Source of the DNA: Pseudonocardia ammonioxydans
GTDB lineage: Bacteria; Actinomycetota; Actinomycetes; Mycobacteriales; Pseudonocardiaceae
Direction of reading: 5' to 3'
Assembly (NCBI RefSeq): GCF_900115005.1
Contig: NZ_FOUY01000028.1
Location: 1-64,000, forward strand
Length of the DNA stretch: 64,000 bases
The notes under the pieces are model-generated. The model made no database searches. It saw only the letters and a program-made list of their open reading frames with translations, and was not told the DNA's origin. The position numbers were made by a program, and so were the translations under genes. This document shows, in pieces, positions 49,767 through 58,130 of this stretch; position 1 is the stretch's first letter; each line of letters starts with the position of its first letter.

Positions 49767-50969
49767 GTGGAGTCCCGCAGCGAACGGCGCGAGCACGCGT
49801 CCGTGCCGGACGCGTGGCTGCGTCGCGTGGCCGAGGAGGCCGGGCGCGGTGCGGGCGGCGTCCCGCCCGAGCTGCTGGGTGACTTCCTCCGGGTGCTGGT
49901 CGACGCCGCGACCACCGGGCGGCGCCCGGACCGGTCCGAACTGGACGCGGTCGGGCGCAACGGCCGCCGCGCCGCGGAGCTCGGCGTGTCCGCGGGCAAC
50001 GCCGTGCAGCTGTATCTGTCCGCCGCGTGGCGGCTGTGGCGGGAGCTGCCCGCGACCGCCCGCTTCCCCGACGCGGCCGGTACCGCCACCGCCGCCGAGG
50101 CCGTCCTGCGCACTGTCGACCTCGCGGTCGCGGGCGTGGCCGACGGCTACACCGCGGCCCGGCGCGACATGGTCCGCAACGAGGAGACGCTGCGCCGGGA
50201 GCTGATCGAGGACCTGCTGCGCGGCGACGGCGACGCCGGTGGGCTCGTCGCCCGGGCCGAGCCGTTCGGGATGGACCTGGGGCAGCCGCACCAGGTCGCG
50301 CTCGCCGCGCCCGCCGGCCGACCGGCCCGGGCCGACGCCGTACCCGGCGCGCTGGAGCGGGCGGTGGTGCAGGGCGTCGGCGACCGGGACGTGCTCGTCG
50401 CCACCAAGGACGGCCGGGTCGTGGTCATCGCCCCCGCCCCGGGTGTCGAGGGCCCCGGCCTGGGACCGCTGCTGCACGCCGAGCTCACCCGCTCCGGGCG
50501 GGGCCTGCCGTGGCGGGTCGCGGTGGGTCGCCCGCACCCCGGCTCCTACGGGATCGCCCGCTCCTACGAGGAGGCCCGCGAGACCCTGACCACGAGCGAC
50601 CGGCTCAACCTGCGCACCGCCGTCCTGCGGGCCGAGGAGATGCTGGTCTACCGGGTGCTCCTGCGAGACCAGCCGGCGATCACCGACCTGGTGCAGACCG
50701 TCGCCGTGCCGCTCGCCCGGGCGCGCGGCGGCGCGGAACCGCTGCTCGAGACGCTCGAGACCTGGTTCGCGACCGGCTGCGTGGTCGCCGAGACCGCCCG
50801 CCGCCTGCACCTGTCGGTCCGCGCGGTCTCCTACCGGCTCGAACGCATCGCCGAGCTGACCGGCCACGACCCGACCGACCCGGAGCACCGCTTCACCCTG
50901 CAGGCCTCGGTGCTCGGTGCCCGCCTGCTCGGCTGGCCCGGCCGCGAGCTGCCCGGCGACGCCGGCTGA
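49767..50969 (+). CDS. PucR/CdaR-type transcriptional regulator
   Basis: The 400-residue product from GTG 49767 (AGGAGG eight nt upstream; GTG 49749 and 49761 are alternatives) ends in the PucR-type helix-turn-helix: LLETLETWFATGCVVAETAR, RLHLSVRAVSYRLERIAELT. Before it lies a GGDEF-like fold domain found in this group (SYGIARSYEEARETLTTSDR). The N-terminal 130 residues are helical (LLGDFLRVLVDAATTGRRPD) and probably sense a ligand. Such regulators control purine, sugar acid or amine catabolism. Neighbours give no clear target; the amine oxidase operon is 800 bp upstream. Confidence 0.82.
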   Translation: MESRSERREHASVPDAWLRRVAEEAGRGAGGVPPELLGDFLRVLVDAATTGRRPDRSELDAVGRNGRRAAELGVSAGNAVQLYLSAAWRLWRELPATARFPDAAGTATAAEAVLRTVDLAVAGVADGYTAARRDMVRNEETLRRELIEDLLRGDGDAGGLVARAEPFGMDLGQPHQVALAAPAGRPARADAVPGALERAVVQGVGDRDVLVATKDGRVVVIAPAPGVEGPGLGPLLHAELTRSGRGLPWRVAVGRPHPGSYGIARSYEEARETLTTSDRLNLRTAVLRAEEMLVYRVLLRDQPAITDLVQTVAVPLARARGGAEPLLETLETWFATGCVVAETARRLHLSVRAVSYRLERIAELTGHDPTDPEHRFTLQASVLGARLLGWPGRELPGDAG

Positions 50970-51291
50970 CCGGCCGGCGCCCGCTCCGGTGCCGCGCCCC
51001 GTCCGTCGGCGCCCTGTCCGCCCGGCGCCCTGTCCGTCACTGCCCCGTTCGTCGCTGCCCTGTCCGCCCGGCGCCCCATCCGCCCGGCGCCCCTGGCCGA
51101 CTCCCCCGTGCCCGGCACCGCACGTCCCGCGCCGCACAGGATCCGACGGCCCCGCACAGGACGGGACCTGTGCGGGGCGCGCACGACCCGTGCGGCGGGT
51201 CACGAACCCTGCGGCAGCCGTCCGGCGGACCCGGGCACCGGCGGGGGCTAGGGTCGGGTCGAACCAGCTCGACGATCTCTCTGGAGGAACC
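50970..51291. other. Intergenic region with degenerate tandem repeats and the peroxiredoxin promoter
   Basis: About 50990-51100 consists of degenerate 15-18-bp units such as CGGCGCCCTGTCCGCC. The rest holds no gene. TAGGGT at 51249-51254 is a fair -10 box for the peroxiredoxin gene, about 40 bp before its GTG. Confidence 0.55.
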
Positions 51292-51777
51292 GTGGCCCTC
51301 GCCGCCGGCGACCGGATTCCCGACATCGCACTGAACACCCCGACCCCCGACGGCCCGAAGCCCGTCCAGACCGCCGAGGTGCTGGGCAGCGGGACCGTCG
51401 TGCTGTTCGGCGTCCCGGGGGCGTTCACCCCGGCCTGCTCGGACACCCACCTGCCCGGCTTCGTGCTGCGCGCCGAGGAGCTCAAGGCCAAGGGCGTCGA
51501 CACCGTGGCCTGCACGTCCGTGAACGACGCGTTCGTGCTGAACGCCTGGGCCGACGCCCGCAACGTCGACGGCACCGTCACGATGCTGGCCGACGGCAGC
51601 GCCGACTTCGCCAAGGCCGCCGGCCTGGACATGGACGGCAGCAAGTTCGGTCTCGGCATCCGCTCGAAGCGCTACGCCGCGGTCATCAAGGACGGCGTCG
51701 TGCAGTGGATCGGCGTCGAGGACGTCCCCTCCACCGTCGAGGCCTCCAGCGTCGAGACGGTCCTGCAGCAGCTCTGA
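51292..51777 (+). CDS. Peroxiredoxin 5-type thiol peroxidase
   Basis: The 161-residue protein from GTG 51292 (GGAGG five nt upstream) has the Prx5 layout: ALAAGDRIPDIALNTPTPDG, VVLFGVPGAFTPACSDTHLP with peroxidatic Cys49 in PxxxTxxC, VACTSVNDAFVLNAWADARN, then GLGIRSKRYAAVIKDGVVQW. Arg in GIRSKRYA completes the active site. There is a second Cys in VACTSV (about 80) but no typical late resolving Cys. It reduces hydrogen peroxide and alkyl peroxides in the cytoplasm. It stands next to a TetR/heme-oxygenase pair, which suggests an oxidative-stress/iron neighbourhood. Confidence 0.9.
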   Translation: MALAAGDRIPDIALNTPTPDGPKPVQTAEVLGSGTVVLFGVPGAFTPACSDTHLPGFVLRAEELKAKGVDTVACTSVNDAFVLNAWADARNVDGTVTMLADGSADFAKAAGLDMDGSKFGLGIRSKRYAAVIKDGVVQWIGVEDVPSTVEASSVETVLQQL

Positions 51778-51806
51778 GGTCCGCGGGTCCGGAACGCTCG
51801 GACCTG

Positions 51807-51841
51807 CTGACACACCGGCACGCGGGCCTACACTGGCCCGC
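51807..51841 (+). promoter_or_regulatory. Promoter of a leaderless TetR mRNA
   Basis: CTGACA (51807-51812) and TACACT (51829-51834) are 16 bp apart, and TACACT ends 7 bp before GTG 51842, so the start codon is at or next to the transcription start and no ribosome site exists. CTGACAC is also one arm of the perfect palindrome found before the heme oxygenase gene, a hint of self-control. Confidence 0.6.
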
Positions 51842-52477
51842 GTGCCGAAGCTCATCGGGGACTCCCTCGCCACGCACCGCGAGCAGGTGCGCGAGCGGGT
51901 GTTCACCGCGCTGCGCGAGCAGCTCTACCAGCGCGGCTTCGAGGCGGTGACCCTGTCCGGGGTCGCCGCGGCCGCCGGCGTCGGCCGGTCGGCGATGTAC
52001 AACCACTTCCCGGACCGCCAGGCCCTGCTGGTCGCCTTCGTCGAGGACGAGGCCGCCCGCTACGTGGCCGACCTCGACGCCGCGCTGGCGGGCGCGTCCT
52101 GCCCACCGGACCGGCTCGCCGTCTTCGCCCGGCTGCAGCTGCACCGGCTCGCCGAGTTCCACCTCCCCCCGGGCCAGGCCCTCGCGGGCGCGCTCGACCC
52201 ACAGGCGTACCGCCGGATCGCCGCGCACGCGGACCCGATCGGCGACCGGCTCGTCGCGATCCTGCGGGCCGGGGCGGCGGACGGCTCGATGGTCGACGAG
52301 GACCCCGCGGTGCTGGCGGCCCTGGTCTCGTCGGCGCTGTCCAGCCGCCGGATCGTCGACGTCGCTCCGGCCGAGCTCGACGCCACCGTGCGGACCGCGG
52401 TGCGTGCGGTGCTGCGCATGGTCACCCCCGCCGGCGGCTCCCCGGACGAGCGGACATCGACAACCGGGGCGGACTGA
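51842..52477 (+). CDS. TetR-family regulator upstream of heme oxygenase
   Basis: The 211-residue product begins with the TetR DNA-binding helix-turn-helix: REQVRERVFTALREQLYQRG, FEAVTLSGVAAAAGVGRSAM and YNHFPDRQALLVAFVEDEAA. The C-terminal part (about 75-195) is helical with LHRLAEFHLPPGQALAGALD and ADPIGDRLVAILRAGAADGS. The GTG start lies directly after a -10 element (leaderless). The stop is 89 bp from the heme oxygenase ATG, and the gap carries a perfect 21-bp palindrome, so I infer local control of heme degradation, maybe with heme or biliverdin as ligand. Confidence 0.85.
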   Translation: MPKLIGDSLATHREQVRERVFTALREQLYQRGFEAVTLSGVAAAAGVGRSAMYNHFPDRQALLVAFVEDEAARYVADLDAALAGASCPPDRLAVFARLQLHRLAEFHLPPGQALAGALDPQAYRRIAAHADPIGDRLVAILRAGAADGSMVDEDPAVLAALVSSALSSRRIVDVAPAELDATVRTAVRAVLRMVTPAGGSPDERTSTTGAD

Positions 52478-52490
52478 GGCTAGCCTTACC
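52475..52490. promoter_or_regulatory. Iron-box-like palindrome (DtxR/IdeR type)
   Basis: TGAGGCTAGCCTTACC contains the perfect decamer AGGCTAGCCT and resembles the DtxR/IdeR consensus TTAGGTTAGSCTAACCTAA. It overlaps the TetR stop and precedes heme oxygenase, a typical iron-controlled gene. A further CAGGCCTTACC follows at 52497. Confidence 0.6.
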
Positions 52491-52512
52491 GCGATTCAGG
52501 CCTTACCATCCG

Positions 52513-52533
52513 GATCTGACACGGTGTCAGATC
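52513..52533. promoter_or_regulatory. Perfect 10+10-bp palindrome before heme oxygenase
   Basis: GATCTGACAC (52513-52522) and GTGTCAGATC (52524-52533) are exact inverted copies around one G. It lies 33 bp before the ATG, just where a repressor would block transcription. The arm CTGACAC recurs in the TetR promoter at 51807, so the TetR protein is the likely binder. Confidence 0.7.
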
Positions 52534-52566
52534 GGCGCCGTGACGCTCCGCCGCACGGGAGGGCCG

Positions 52567-53226
52567 ATGGCCGCCGCAACGAGCTCGATCGGGACGCTGT
52601 CCGCCGAACTCCGCCAGGCCACCTGGGAGGTGCACGAGCGCGCGCACCAGTCCACCTACATGGCCGCGCTGCTCGACGGCGCGCTGCCGCTGAGCGCGTA
52701 CACCCTGCTCGCCGAGCAGTACGGGGCCATCTACACCGCGCTCGAGGCCGCGTCCGACGCGATGGCCGACCACCCGGTCGCCGGGCCCTTCGTGATCGAC
52801 GAGCTGCGCCGGCTGCCGGCCCTGCACGACGACCTGGACGCGCTGGGCAGCGGCGTCCCGCGGATCCTGCCCGCCACCGCCCGGTACGTGGAGCGGCTGC
52901 ACACCTGCGCGAGCGACCCCGAGCGGTTCGTCGCCCACCACTACATCCGCTACCTGGGCGACCTGTCCGGCGGGCAGGCGATCGCGAAGCTGCTCACCCG
53001 CACCTACGGCCTGACCGGCGACGGCGTCCGCTTCTACGACTTCTCCGCGCTCGGCGCCCCGCCCCGGTTCCGCGCCCGTTACCGCGAGCTGCTCGACGCC
53101 GCCCCGTGGGACGCGCAGGCCCGCTCCCGGGTGGCCGCCGAGGCCGTCCTCGGGTTCGAGTTCAACATCGCGGTCCTCGCCGAGATGGCCGAGGAGGTCG
53201 GCCTGGAGCAGCCGCTCGCGTCGTGA
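52567..53226 (+). CDS. Heme oxygenase (biliverdin-producing)
   Basis: The 219-residue protein from ATG 52567 (GGAGGG upstream) is an all-helical heme oxygenase: LSAELRQATWEVHERAHQST with the proximal His23, LLAEQYGAIYTALEAASDAM, and the distal-helix motif YIRYLGDLSGGQAIAKLL with the flexible Gly pair. It opens heme to biliverdin, CO and ferrous iron with electrons from a reductase, mainly to use host or environmental heme as iron source. The iron-box-like site and the palindrome upstream, and the TetR gene before it, indicate double control by iron and by another signal. Confidence 0.93.
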   Translation: MAAATSSIGTLSAELRQATWEVHERAHQSTYMAALLDGALPLSAYTLLAEQYGAIYTALEAASDAMADHPVAGPFVIDELRRLPALHDDLDALGSGVPRILPATARYVERLHTCASDPERFVAHHYIRYLGDLSGGQAIAKLLTRTYGLTGDGVRFYDFSALGAPPRFRARYRELLDAAPWDAQARSRVAAEAVLGFEFNIAVLAEMAEEVGLEQPLAS

Positions 53227-53230
53227 TTCC

Positions 53231-53242
53231 TAGACTGTCGGT
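53231..53242 (+). promoter_or_regulatory. -10 element of a leaderless SDR mRNA
   Basis: TAGACT (53231-53236) ends six bp before GTG 53243 and just after the heme oxygenase stop (53224-53226). No ribosome-binding purine run precedes the GTG. Confidence 0.55.
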
Positions 53243-54700
53243 GTGGCCAGCGGTATCGACCCGGACGATCTCGCGACCGCGCTGAGGGTTCTCGCGCAGG
53301 TCGACGAGCTGGAGCCCGAGCACCCGGACGCGGTCGCCGTCCGACGCGCGACGGCGCGGATCTGGAAGTCGGTGCGGCTGCGCCGGCGGGCCGACAAGCG
53401 CCGCCGGGAATCCGACGCCGACGCCGCGGTCACCGCGGCGACGGCGACCGGCGCGGCCGGCCGGATCGACGACGAGACGGCGGGCATCCCGCTGGTCTCC
53501 TCCGCTCCCGGTGCGACGGCGGGGGTGCTGCACAAGGCGCGCGGGTGCTACGTCTGCAAGGTCCGCTACACCCACGTCGACGCCTTCTACCACCAGCTCT
53601 GCCCGGACTGCGCGGCCACGCACCACGTCCACCGCGCCGCCCGGGCCGACCTGACCGGGCGGCGCGCACTGCTGACCGGTGGCCGCGCGAAGATCGGCAT
53701 GTACATCGCGCTGCGGCTGCTGCGCGACGGCGCCCACCTCACGATCACCACCCGGTTCCCGCGCGATGCGGCCCGCCGGTTCGCCGCGCTCGACGACAGC
53801 CCCGACTGGCTGCACCAGCTGCGGGTGGTGGGGGTCGACCTGCGCGACCCGGCCCAGGTCGTCGCGCTCGCCGACGAGGTCGCCGCCGCGGGACCGCTCG
53901 ACATCCTGATCAACAATGCCGCCCAGACGGTGCGCCGCTCCCCCGGCTCCTACTCGGCCCTGGAGTCCGCCGAGGTCGAACCCCTCCCGCCCGGTGAGCT
54001 GCCGGAGATCGTCTCGTTCACCAGTGCCGCCCGCGAACACCCGGTCCTGCTCGAGTCCGCACTGCCGGCCCGGGCGCGGCTGGATCCGGGCGGGGCGCCG
54101 GTGCCCGGCGGCCACGCGCTCGCCGCGCTGGCCACCACGGCCCGGTCGGCGTCGCCGGAGCGCATCGCCGCGGGCACCGCGGTCGACGCGGGCGGGCTGC
54201 TGCCCGACACCGCCGCCGTCAACAGCTGGGTCGACCACGTCGAGCACGTGGACCCGCTCGAGCTGCTCGAGGTACAGCTGTGCAACCAGACGGCGCCGTT
54301 CGTGCTGGTCTCGCGGTTGCGCCCGGCGCTGGCGGCGTCCGGCGCGCGCCGCAAGTACGTGGTGAACGTGTCCGCCATGGAGGGCGTGTTCGGCCGCGGC
54401 TACAAGGCGCCCGGGCATCCGCACACCAACATGGCGAAGGCCGCGCTGAACATGCTCACCCGCACCAGCGCCGCGGAGATGTTCGCGACCGACCGGATCC
54501 TGATGACCTCGGTCGACACCGGCTGGATCACCGACGAGCGTCCGCACCCGACGAAGCTGCGCCTGGCCGACGCCGGGTTCCACGCGCCGCTGGACCTCTC
54601 CGACGGCGCGGCCCGGGTGTACCACCCGGTCGTCGCGGGCGAGGCGGGCGAGGACCTGCACGGGGTGTTCCTGAAGGACTACCGGGTGTCGTCCTGGTAG
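53243..54700 (+). CDS. SDR-family oxidoreductase with N-terminal zinc-ribbon, catalytic Tyr replaced
   Basis: The 485-residue protein has three parts. Residues 1-95 are helical and basic (RIWKSVRLRRRADKRRRESD). Residues 100-125 carry four Cys: C102 and C105 (GCYVCK), C120 and C123 (LCPDCAATHH), a zinc ribbon. From 138 on comes a short-chain dehydrogenase fold: RRALLTGGRAKIGMYIALRL for NAD(P), VVGVDLRDPAQVVALADEVA, DILINNAAQT. The usual YxxxK reads TNMAK (HPHTNMAKAALNMLTRTSA), so Tyr is lost while Lys stays; an insertion of about 110 residues separates NNAA from this site. Catalysis as a normal SDR is doubtful. Function unknown; the ribbon suggests binding to nucleic acid or protein. Confidence 0.82.
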   Translation: MASGIDPDDLATALRVLAQVDELEPEHPDAVAVRRATARIWKSVRLRRRADKRRRESDADAAVTAATATGAAGRIDDETAGIPLVSSAPGATAGVLHKARGCYVCKVRYTHVDAFYHQLCPDCAATHHVHRAARADLTGRRALLTGGRAKIGMYIALRLLRDGAHLTITTRFPRDAARRFAALDDSPDWLHQLRVVGVDLRDPAQVVALADEVAAAGPLDILINNAAQTVRRSPGSYSALESAEVEPLPPGELPEIVSFTSAAREHPVLLESALPARARLDPGGAPVPGGHALAALATTARSASPERIAAGTAVDAGGLLPDTAAVNSWVDHVEHVDPLELLEVQLCNQTAPFVLVSRLRPALAASGARRKYVVNVSAMEGVFGRGYKAPGHPHTNMAKAALNMLTRTSAAEMFATDRILMTSVDTGWITDERPHPTKLRLADAGFHAPLDLSDGAARVYHPVVAGEAGEDLHGVFLKDYRVSSW

Positions 54701-54733
54701 CGGGGCCGTCCCGATCTCGTCGGGGGTCGCCGC

Positions 54734-54746
54734 TACCGTGCGGAGC
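54734..54746 (+). promoter_or_regulatory. -10 element of the recCBD operon
   Basis: TACCGT (54734-54739) ends 7 bp before GTG 54747, which again fits a leaderless transcript. No clear -35 is seen. Confidence 0.45.
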
Positions 54747-57700
54747 GTGCTGGAGCTGCATCGGGCCGAACGGGCCGACACCCTCGTCGACGCGCTGGCC
54801 GGCGTGCTCGCGACGGGCTCCGCGGACCCGTTCGCACCCGAGGTGGTCGCGGTCCCGGAGCGGGGTGTCGAGCGGTGGCTGGCCCAGCGCCTGTCGCACC
54901 GGCTCGGTGCGGGCTCCGGCTCCGGCGGCGTCTGCGCCAACGTGCTGTTCCCGTCGCCCGCGGGGCTGCTCGGGGAGGTCGTCGACACGGTCACCGGGTC
55001 CGATCCCGAGTCCGATCCGTGGGCCCCGGCGCGCGCGGTGTGGCCGCTGCTGGAGCTGATCGACGACGCGGTGGGCTCCGGTGCGGAGCGGTTCTCCGGG
55101 TTGTCGGCGCACCTGGAGCGGGGCGGGCACGGCCGCCGGTACGCACTGGCCCGCTCGCTGGCCGGGCTGTTCGGCTCCTACGCGACGCACCGGCCCGCGC
55201 TGCTGCGCCGCTGGCTCGACGGCACCGACGCGGTGCCGGACGACCTGGCCTGGCAGCCGGAGCTGTGGCGGCGGCTGCGGTCCCGGCTCGGCGTTCCCGG
55301 CCCGGCCGAACGGCTCGACGAGGCCGTCTCCGCGCTGCGCGACGGCGCCTGCCCGGGTCCGGTCCCGCCACGGCTGTCGCTGTTCGGGCCGACCCGGCTC
55401 GCGGCCGAGCACCTGGCCGTGCTGGAGGCGCTGGCAGTGCACCGCGACGTGCACCTGTGGCTGCCGCACCCCTCCCCCGTGATGTGGGACGCGGTGCGCG
55501 CCGCCCGGCCGGTCGAGCCACCGGCCCGTTCCGGCGACGACAGCGCGGCCCGGGTCCGCTTCCCGCTGCTGCGCTCGCTCGGCCGCGACGTCCGGGAGCT
55601 GGCGCTGCGGCTGCCCGCCGCCGGGCCCGGGGTCGTCGACACCCACCATCCGGCGCCCGGCCCGGACGGCCCGCCGACCCTGCTGCGGCGGCTGCAGCAG
55701 TCGCTGCGCGACGACGCCCGTCCACCGGCCCCCGACCAGCGGCCGCTGCTCGACGAGACCGACCGCAGCGTCGTGCTGCACTCCTGCCACGGGCCCGACC
55801 GGCAGGTCGAGGTGCTGCGCGAGGCGCTGCTCGGGCTGCTCGCCGCCGACGAGACCCTCGAACCGCGCGACATCGTCGTCATGTGCCCGGACATCGAGGT
55901 GTTCGCCCCGCTGATCACCGCCTCGTTCGGGCTCGCACCCGATCCGTCGGCCCCCGACGGGGCCGGCCCGGCGCGCGACGAGCTGCATCCCGGGCACCTG
56001 CTGCGGGTCCGGCTGGCCGACCGGGCGCTGCGCCAGGCGAACCCGCTGCTCGGCACGGTCTCCACGCTGCTGGAGCTCGCCGGGTCCCGGCTCACCGCCA
56101 CCCAGGTGCTGGACCTGGTCTCCTCCGGCCCGGTGCGGCGCCGCTTCCGGTTCGACGACGACGCGCTCGAACGCCTCTCCGAGCTGGTCACCGCGGCCGG
56201 GATCCGCTGGGGCCTCGACGCCGAGCACCGTGCCCCGTACCGGCTCGAGGGGATCGAGCAGAACACCTGGCGCGCGGGCCTGGACCGGCTGCTGGTGGGC
56301 GTCGCCATGGCCGAGACACCCGGCGCCCCCGCCTGGCTCGGCACGGCGCTGCCGCTGGACGAGGTGGACTCCTCCGACGTCGACGTCGTCGGGCGGCTCG
56401 CCGAGTTCGTCGACCGGCTGGGCACCGTGCTCGACGCGCTGCGCGGGCCGCAGCCGCTGTCGGCCTGGATCGCGGCCCTGGAGGAGGGGCTGGCCGCGCT
56501 CACCGACACCCCGCCGTCCGAGGCCTGGCAGGCCGGCCAGGCCCGCGCCGAGCTGGCCGACGTGCTGCACTCGGCCGGCCCGCAGGCCGGGTCGGTCGAC
56601 CTGCACCTGCCCGACGTCCGCGGCCTGCTGGCCGAGCGGTTGCGCGGGCGCCCCAGCCGGGCGAACTTCCGCACCGGCACCCTCACCGTCGCGACGCTGG
56701 TGCCGATGCGCGCGGTCCCGCACCGCGTGGTGTGCCTGCTCGGCTGCGACGACGGTGTCTTCCCCCGGGCCGGCGCCGCCGACGGTGACGACGTCCTCGC
56801 CCGCGACCCCGTGGTCGGCGAGCGCGACCCCCGCGGCGAGGACCGCCAGCTGCTGCTGGACGCGATCTGCTCGGCGACCGAGCACCTGGTCGTCGTCAGC
56901 TCCGGGGCCGACGAGCGGACGGGGGCCGAGCGGCCGCCGGCGGTACCGATCGGCGAGCTGTGCGACGCGATCGACGCCTGCGTGCGCACCGGCTCCGGTG
57001 ACCGGGCCTCGGTCGCGCTGCGGGCCCGGCACCCGCTGCAGCCGCACCACCGGGACAACTTCCTGCCGGGCACGCTGCTGGCCGAGGGTCCGTTCAGCTT
57101 CGACCGGGCCGCCCTGCGCGGCGCCGAGGCGGTGCGCGGCCCGCTCCGGGAGGAGCCGCTGTTCCCGTCCGCGCCGCTGCCCGCCTCGGAGATCGACGCC
57201 GGCACCGTGGAGCTGGACGATCTGATCGGTTTCGTCGAGCACCCGGTCCGCGCGTTCCTGCGCCAGCGGGTCCGGGTGCTGGCCCCCGGGGAGAACGACG
57301 AGCCCGACGACGCGCTGCCGGTCGAGCTCGACGGGCTGGCGTCCTGGAAGATCGGCGACCGGCTGCTCGCCGACCGGCTCGCCGGTGCCCCGCCGCAGGC
57401 CGTGGCACGCGCCGAGACCCTGCGCGGCGACCTGCCACCGGGCGGGATCGGGGGCCGCATCCTGACCGAGGTCGGCGGCCGGGTGGAACCGCTGGTCGCG
57501 CTGGCCGCGTCGGTCCGGACCGGGGACGCCGGCTCGCAGGACCTGGTGGCCCCGCTGACCGGGGTCGCCGGGAGCGCGGGCAGCGGGGAGGTCACGGTCG
57601 CCGGGACGGTGCCCGGCCTGCACGGTGACGTGGTCGTGCGGGTGGAGTACTCGCGGCTCAAGGCCAAGCACCGGCTGCGGGCCTGGGTGCAGGTGCTGGC

Positions 57701-58130
57701 GCTGACCGTCGCGCACCCGGACCGGCCGTGGACGGCGGTGACGATCGGGCGGGGCAGCGGTGGCGCGGCCCGCTCCACGCTGGGGCCGGTCGACCCGGCG
57801 CGGGCGCGGGCGGTGCTCACCGACCTGGTGGAGCTGCGGCGGGAGGGGCTGTGCGAAGCGCTGCCGCTGCCCACCGACGCGGCCGCGGTCTACGCCCGCA
57901 ACCGCGCCCGCGGGGTGGTGCCGGCGAACGCCTTGTCCGCCGCCGACGCCGAGTGGTCGAAGTTCGAGCGCGACGACGCCGCGCACGTCTTCGTCCGCGG
58001 GGCGCGCGCCCCGCTGCCGGTGGGCCCGCCCGGCGGGCATCCCCCGGGGCCCGAGCCGACCCGGTTCGGGTCGCTCGCCGTACGGCTGTGGGCTCCGCTG
58101 CTCGACCACGAGAGGCAGGACGCACCGTGA
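54747..58130 (+). CDS. recC: RecBCD subunit RecC (exodeoxyribonuclease V gamma)
   Basis: The 1127-residue product has the size and order of RecC. N-terminal inactive helicase part: FAPEVVAVPERGVERWLAQR, LFPSPAGLLGEVVDTVTG, VVLHSCHGPDRQVEVLREAL, PRDIVVMCPDIEVFAPLI; later the GTLTVATLVPMRAVPHRVVC and LLGCDDGVFPR region and, after position about 830, the inactive nuclease-like domain with VELDDLIGFVEHPVRAFLRQ. RecC scans DNA for Chi and holds RecB and RecD together in double-strand-break repair. GTG 54747 is preferred because of the close -10 box; GTG 54738 would add three residues. The stop overlaps the recB start (GTGA). Confidence 0.93.
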   Translation: MLELHRAERADTLVDALAGVLATGSADPFAPEVVAVPERGVERWLAQRLSHRLGAGSGSGGVCANVLFPSPAGLLGEVVDTVTGSDPESDPWAPARAVWPLLELIDDAVGSGAERFSGLSAHLERGGHGRRYALARSLAGLFGSYATHRPALLRRWLDGTDAVPDDLAWQPELWRRLRSRLGVPGPAERLDEAVSALRDGACPGPVPPRLSLFGPTRLAAEHLAVLEALAVHRDVHLWLPHPSPVMWDAVRAARPVEPPARSGDDSAARVRFPLLRSLGRDVRELALRLPAAGPGVVDTHHPAPGPDGPPTLLRRLQQSLRDDARPPAPDQRPLLDETDRSVVLHSCHGPDRQVEVLREALLGLLAADETLEPRDIVVMCPDIEVFAPLITASFGLAPDPSAPDGAGPARDELHPGHLLRVRLADRALRQANPLLGTVSTLLELAGSRLTATQVLDLVSSGPVRRRFRFDDDALERLSELVTAAGIRWGLDAEHRAPYRLEGIEQNTWRAGLDRLLVGVAMAETPGAPAWLGTALPLDEVDSSDVDVVGRLAEFVDRLGTVLDALRGPQPLSAWIAALEEGLAALTDTPPSEAWQAGQARAELADVLHSAGPQAGSVDLHLPDVRGLLAERLRGRPSRANFRTGTLTVATLVPMRAVPHRVVCLLGCDDGVFPRAGAADGDDVLARDPVVGERDPRGEDRQLLLDAICSATEHLVVVSSGADERTGAERPPAVPIGELCDAIDACVRTGSGDRASVALRARHPLQPHHRDNFLPGTLLAEGPFSFDRAALRGAEAVRGPLREEPLFPSAPLPASEIDAGTVELDDLIGFVEHPVRAFLRQRVRVLAPGENDEPDDALPVELDGLASWKIGDRLLADRLAGAPPQAVARAETLRGDLPPGGIGGRILTEVGGRVEPLVALAASVRTGDAGSQDLVAPLTGVAGSAGSGEVTVAGTVPGLHGDVVVRVEYSRLKAKHRLRAWVQVLALTVAHPDRPWTAVTIGRGSGGAARSTLGPVDPARARAVLTDLVELRREGLCEALPLPTDAAAVYARNRARGVVPANALSAADAEWSKFERDDAAHVFVRGARAPLPVGPPGGHPPGPEPTRFGSLAVRLWAPLLDHERQDAP

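Noticed and set aside
50990..51100. Small gene in the repeated stretch after the PucR gene
   Set aside because: The CGGCGCCCTGTCC repeats give only low-complexity peptides and there is no start with a ribosome site.
54528..58109. Open frame of about 1190 codons antisense to recC
   Set aside because: Composition (Gly, Arg, Gln, Val runs) and exact antisense position to a well-supported recC show it is a shadow frame.
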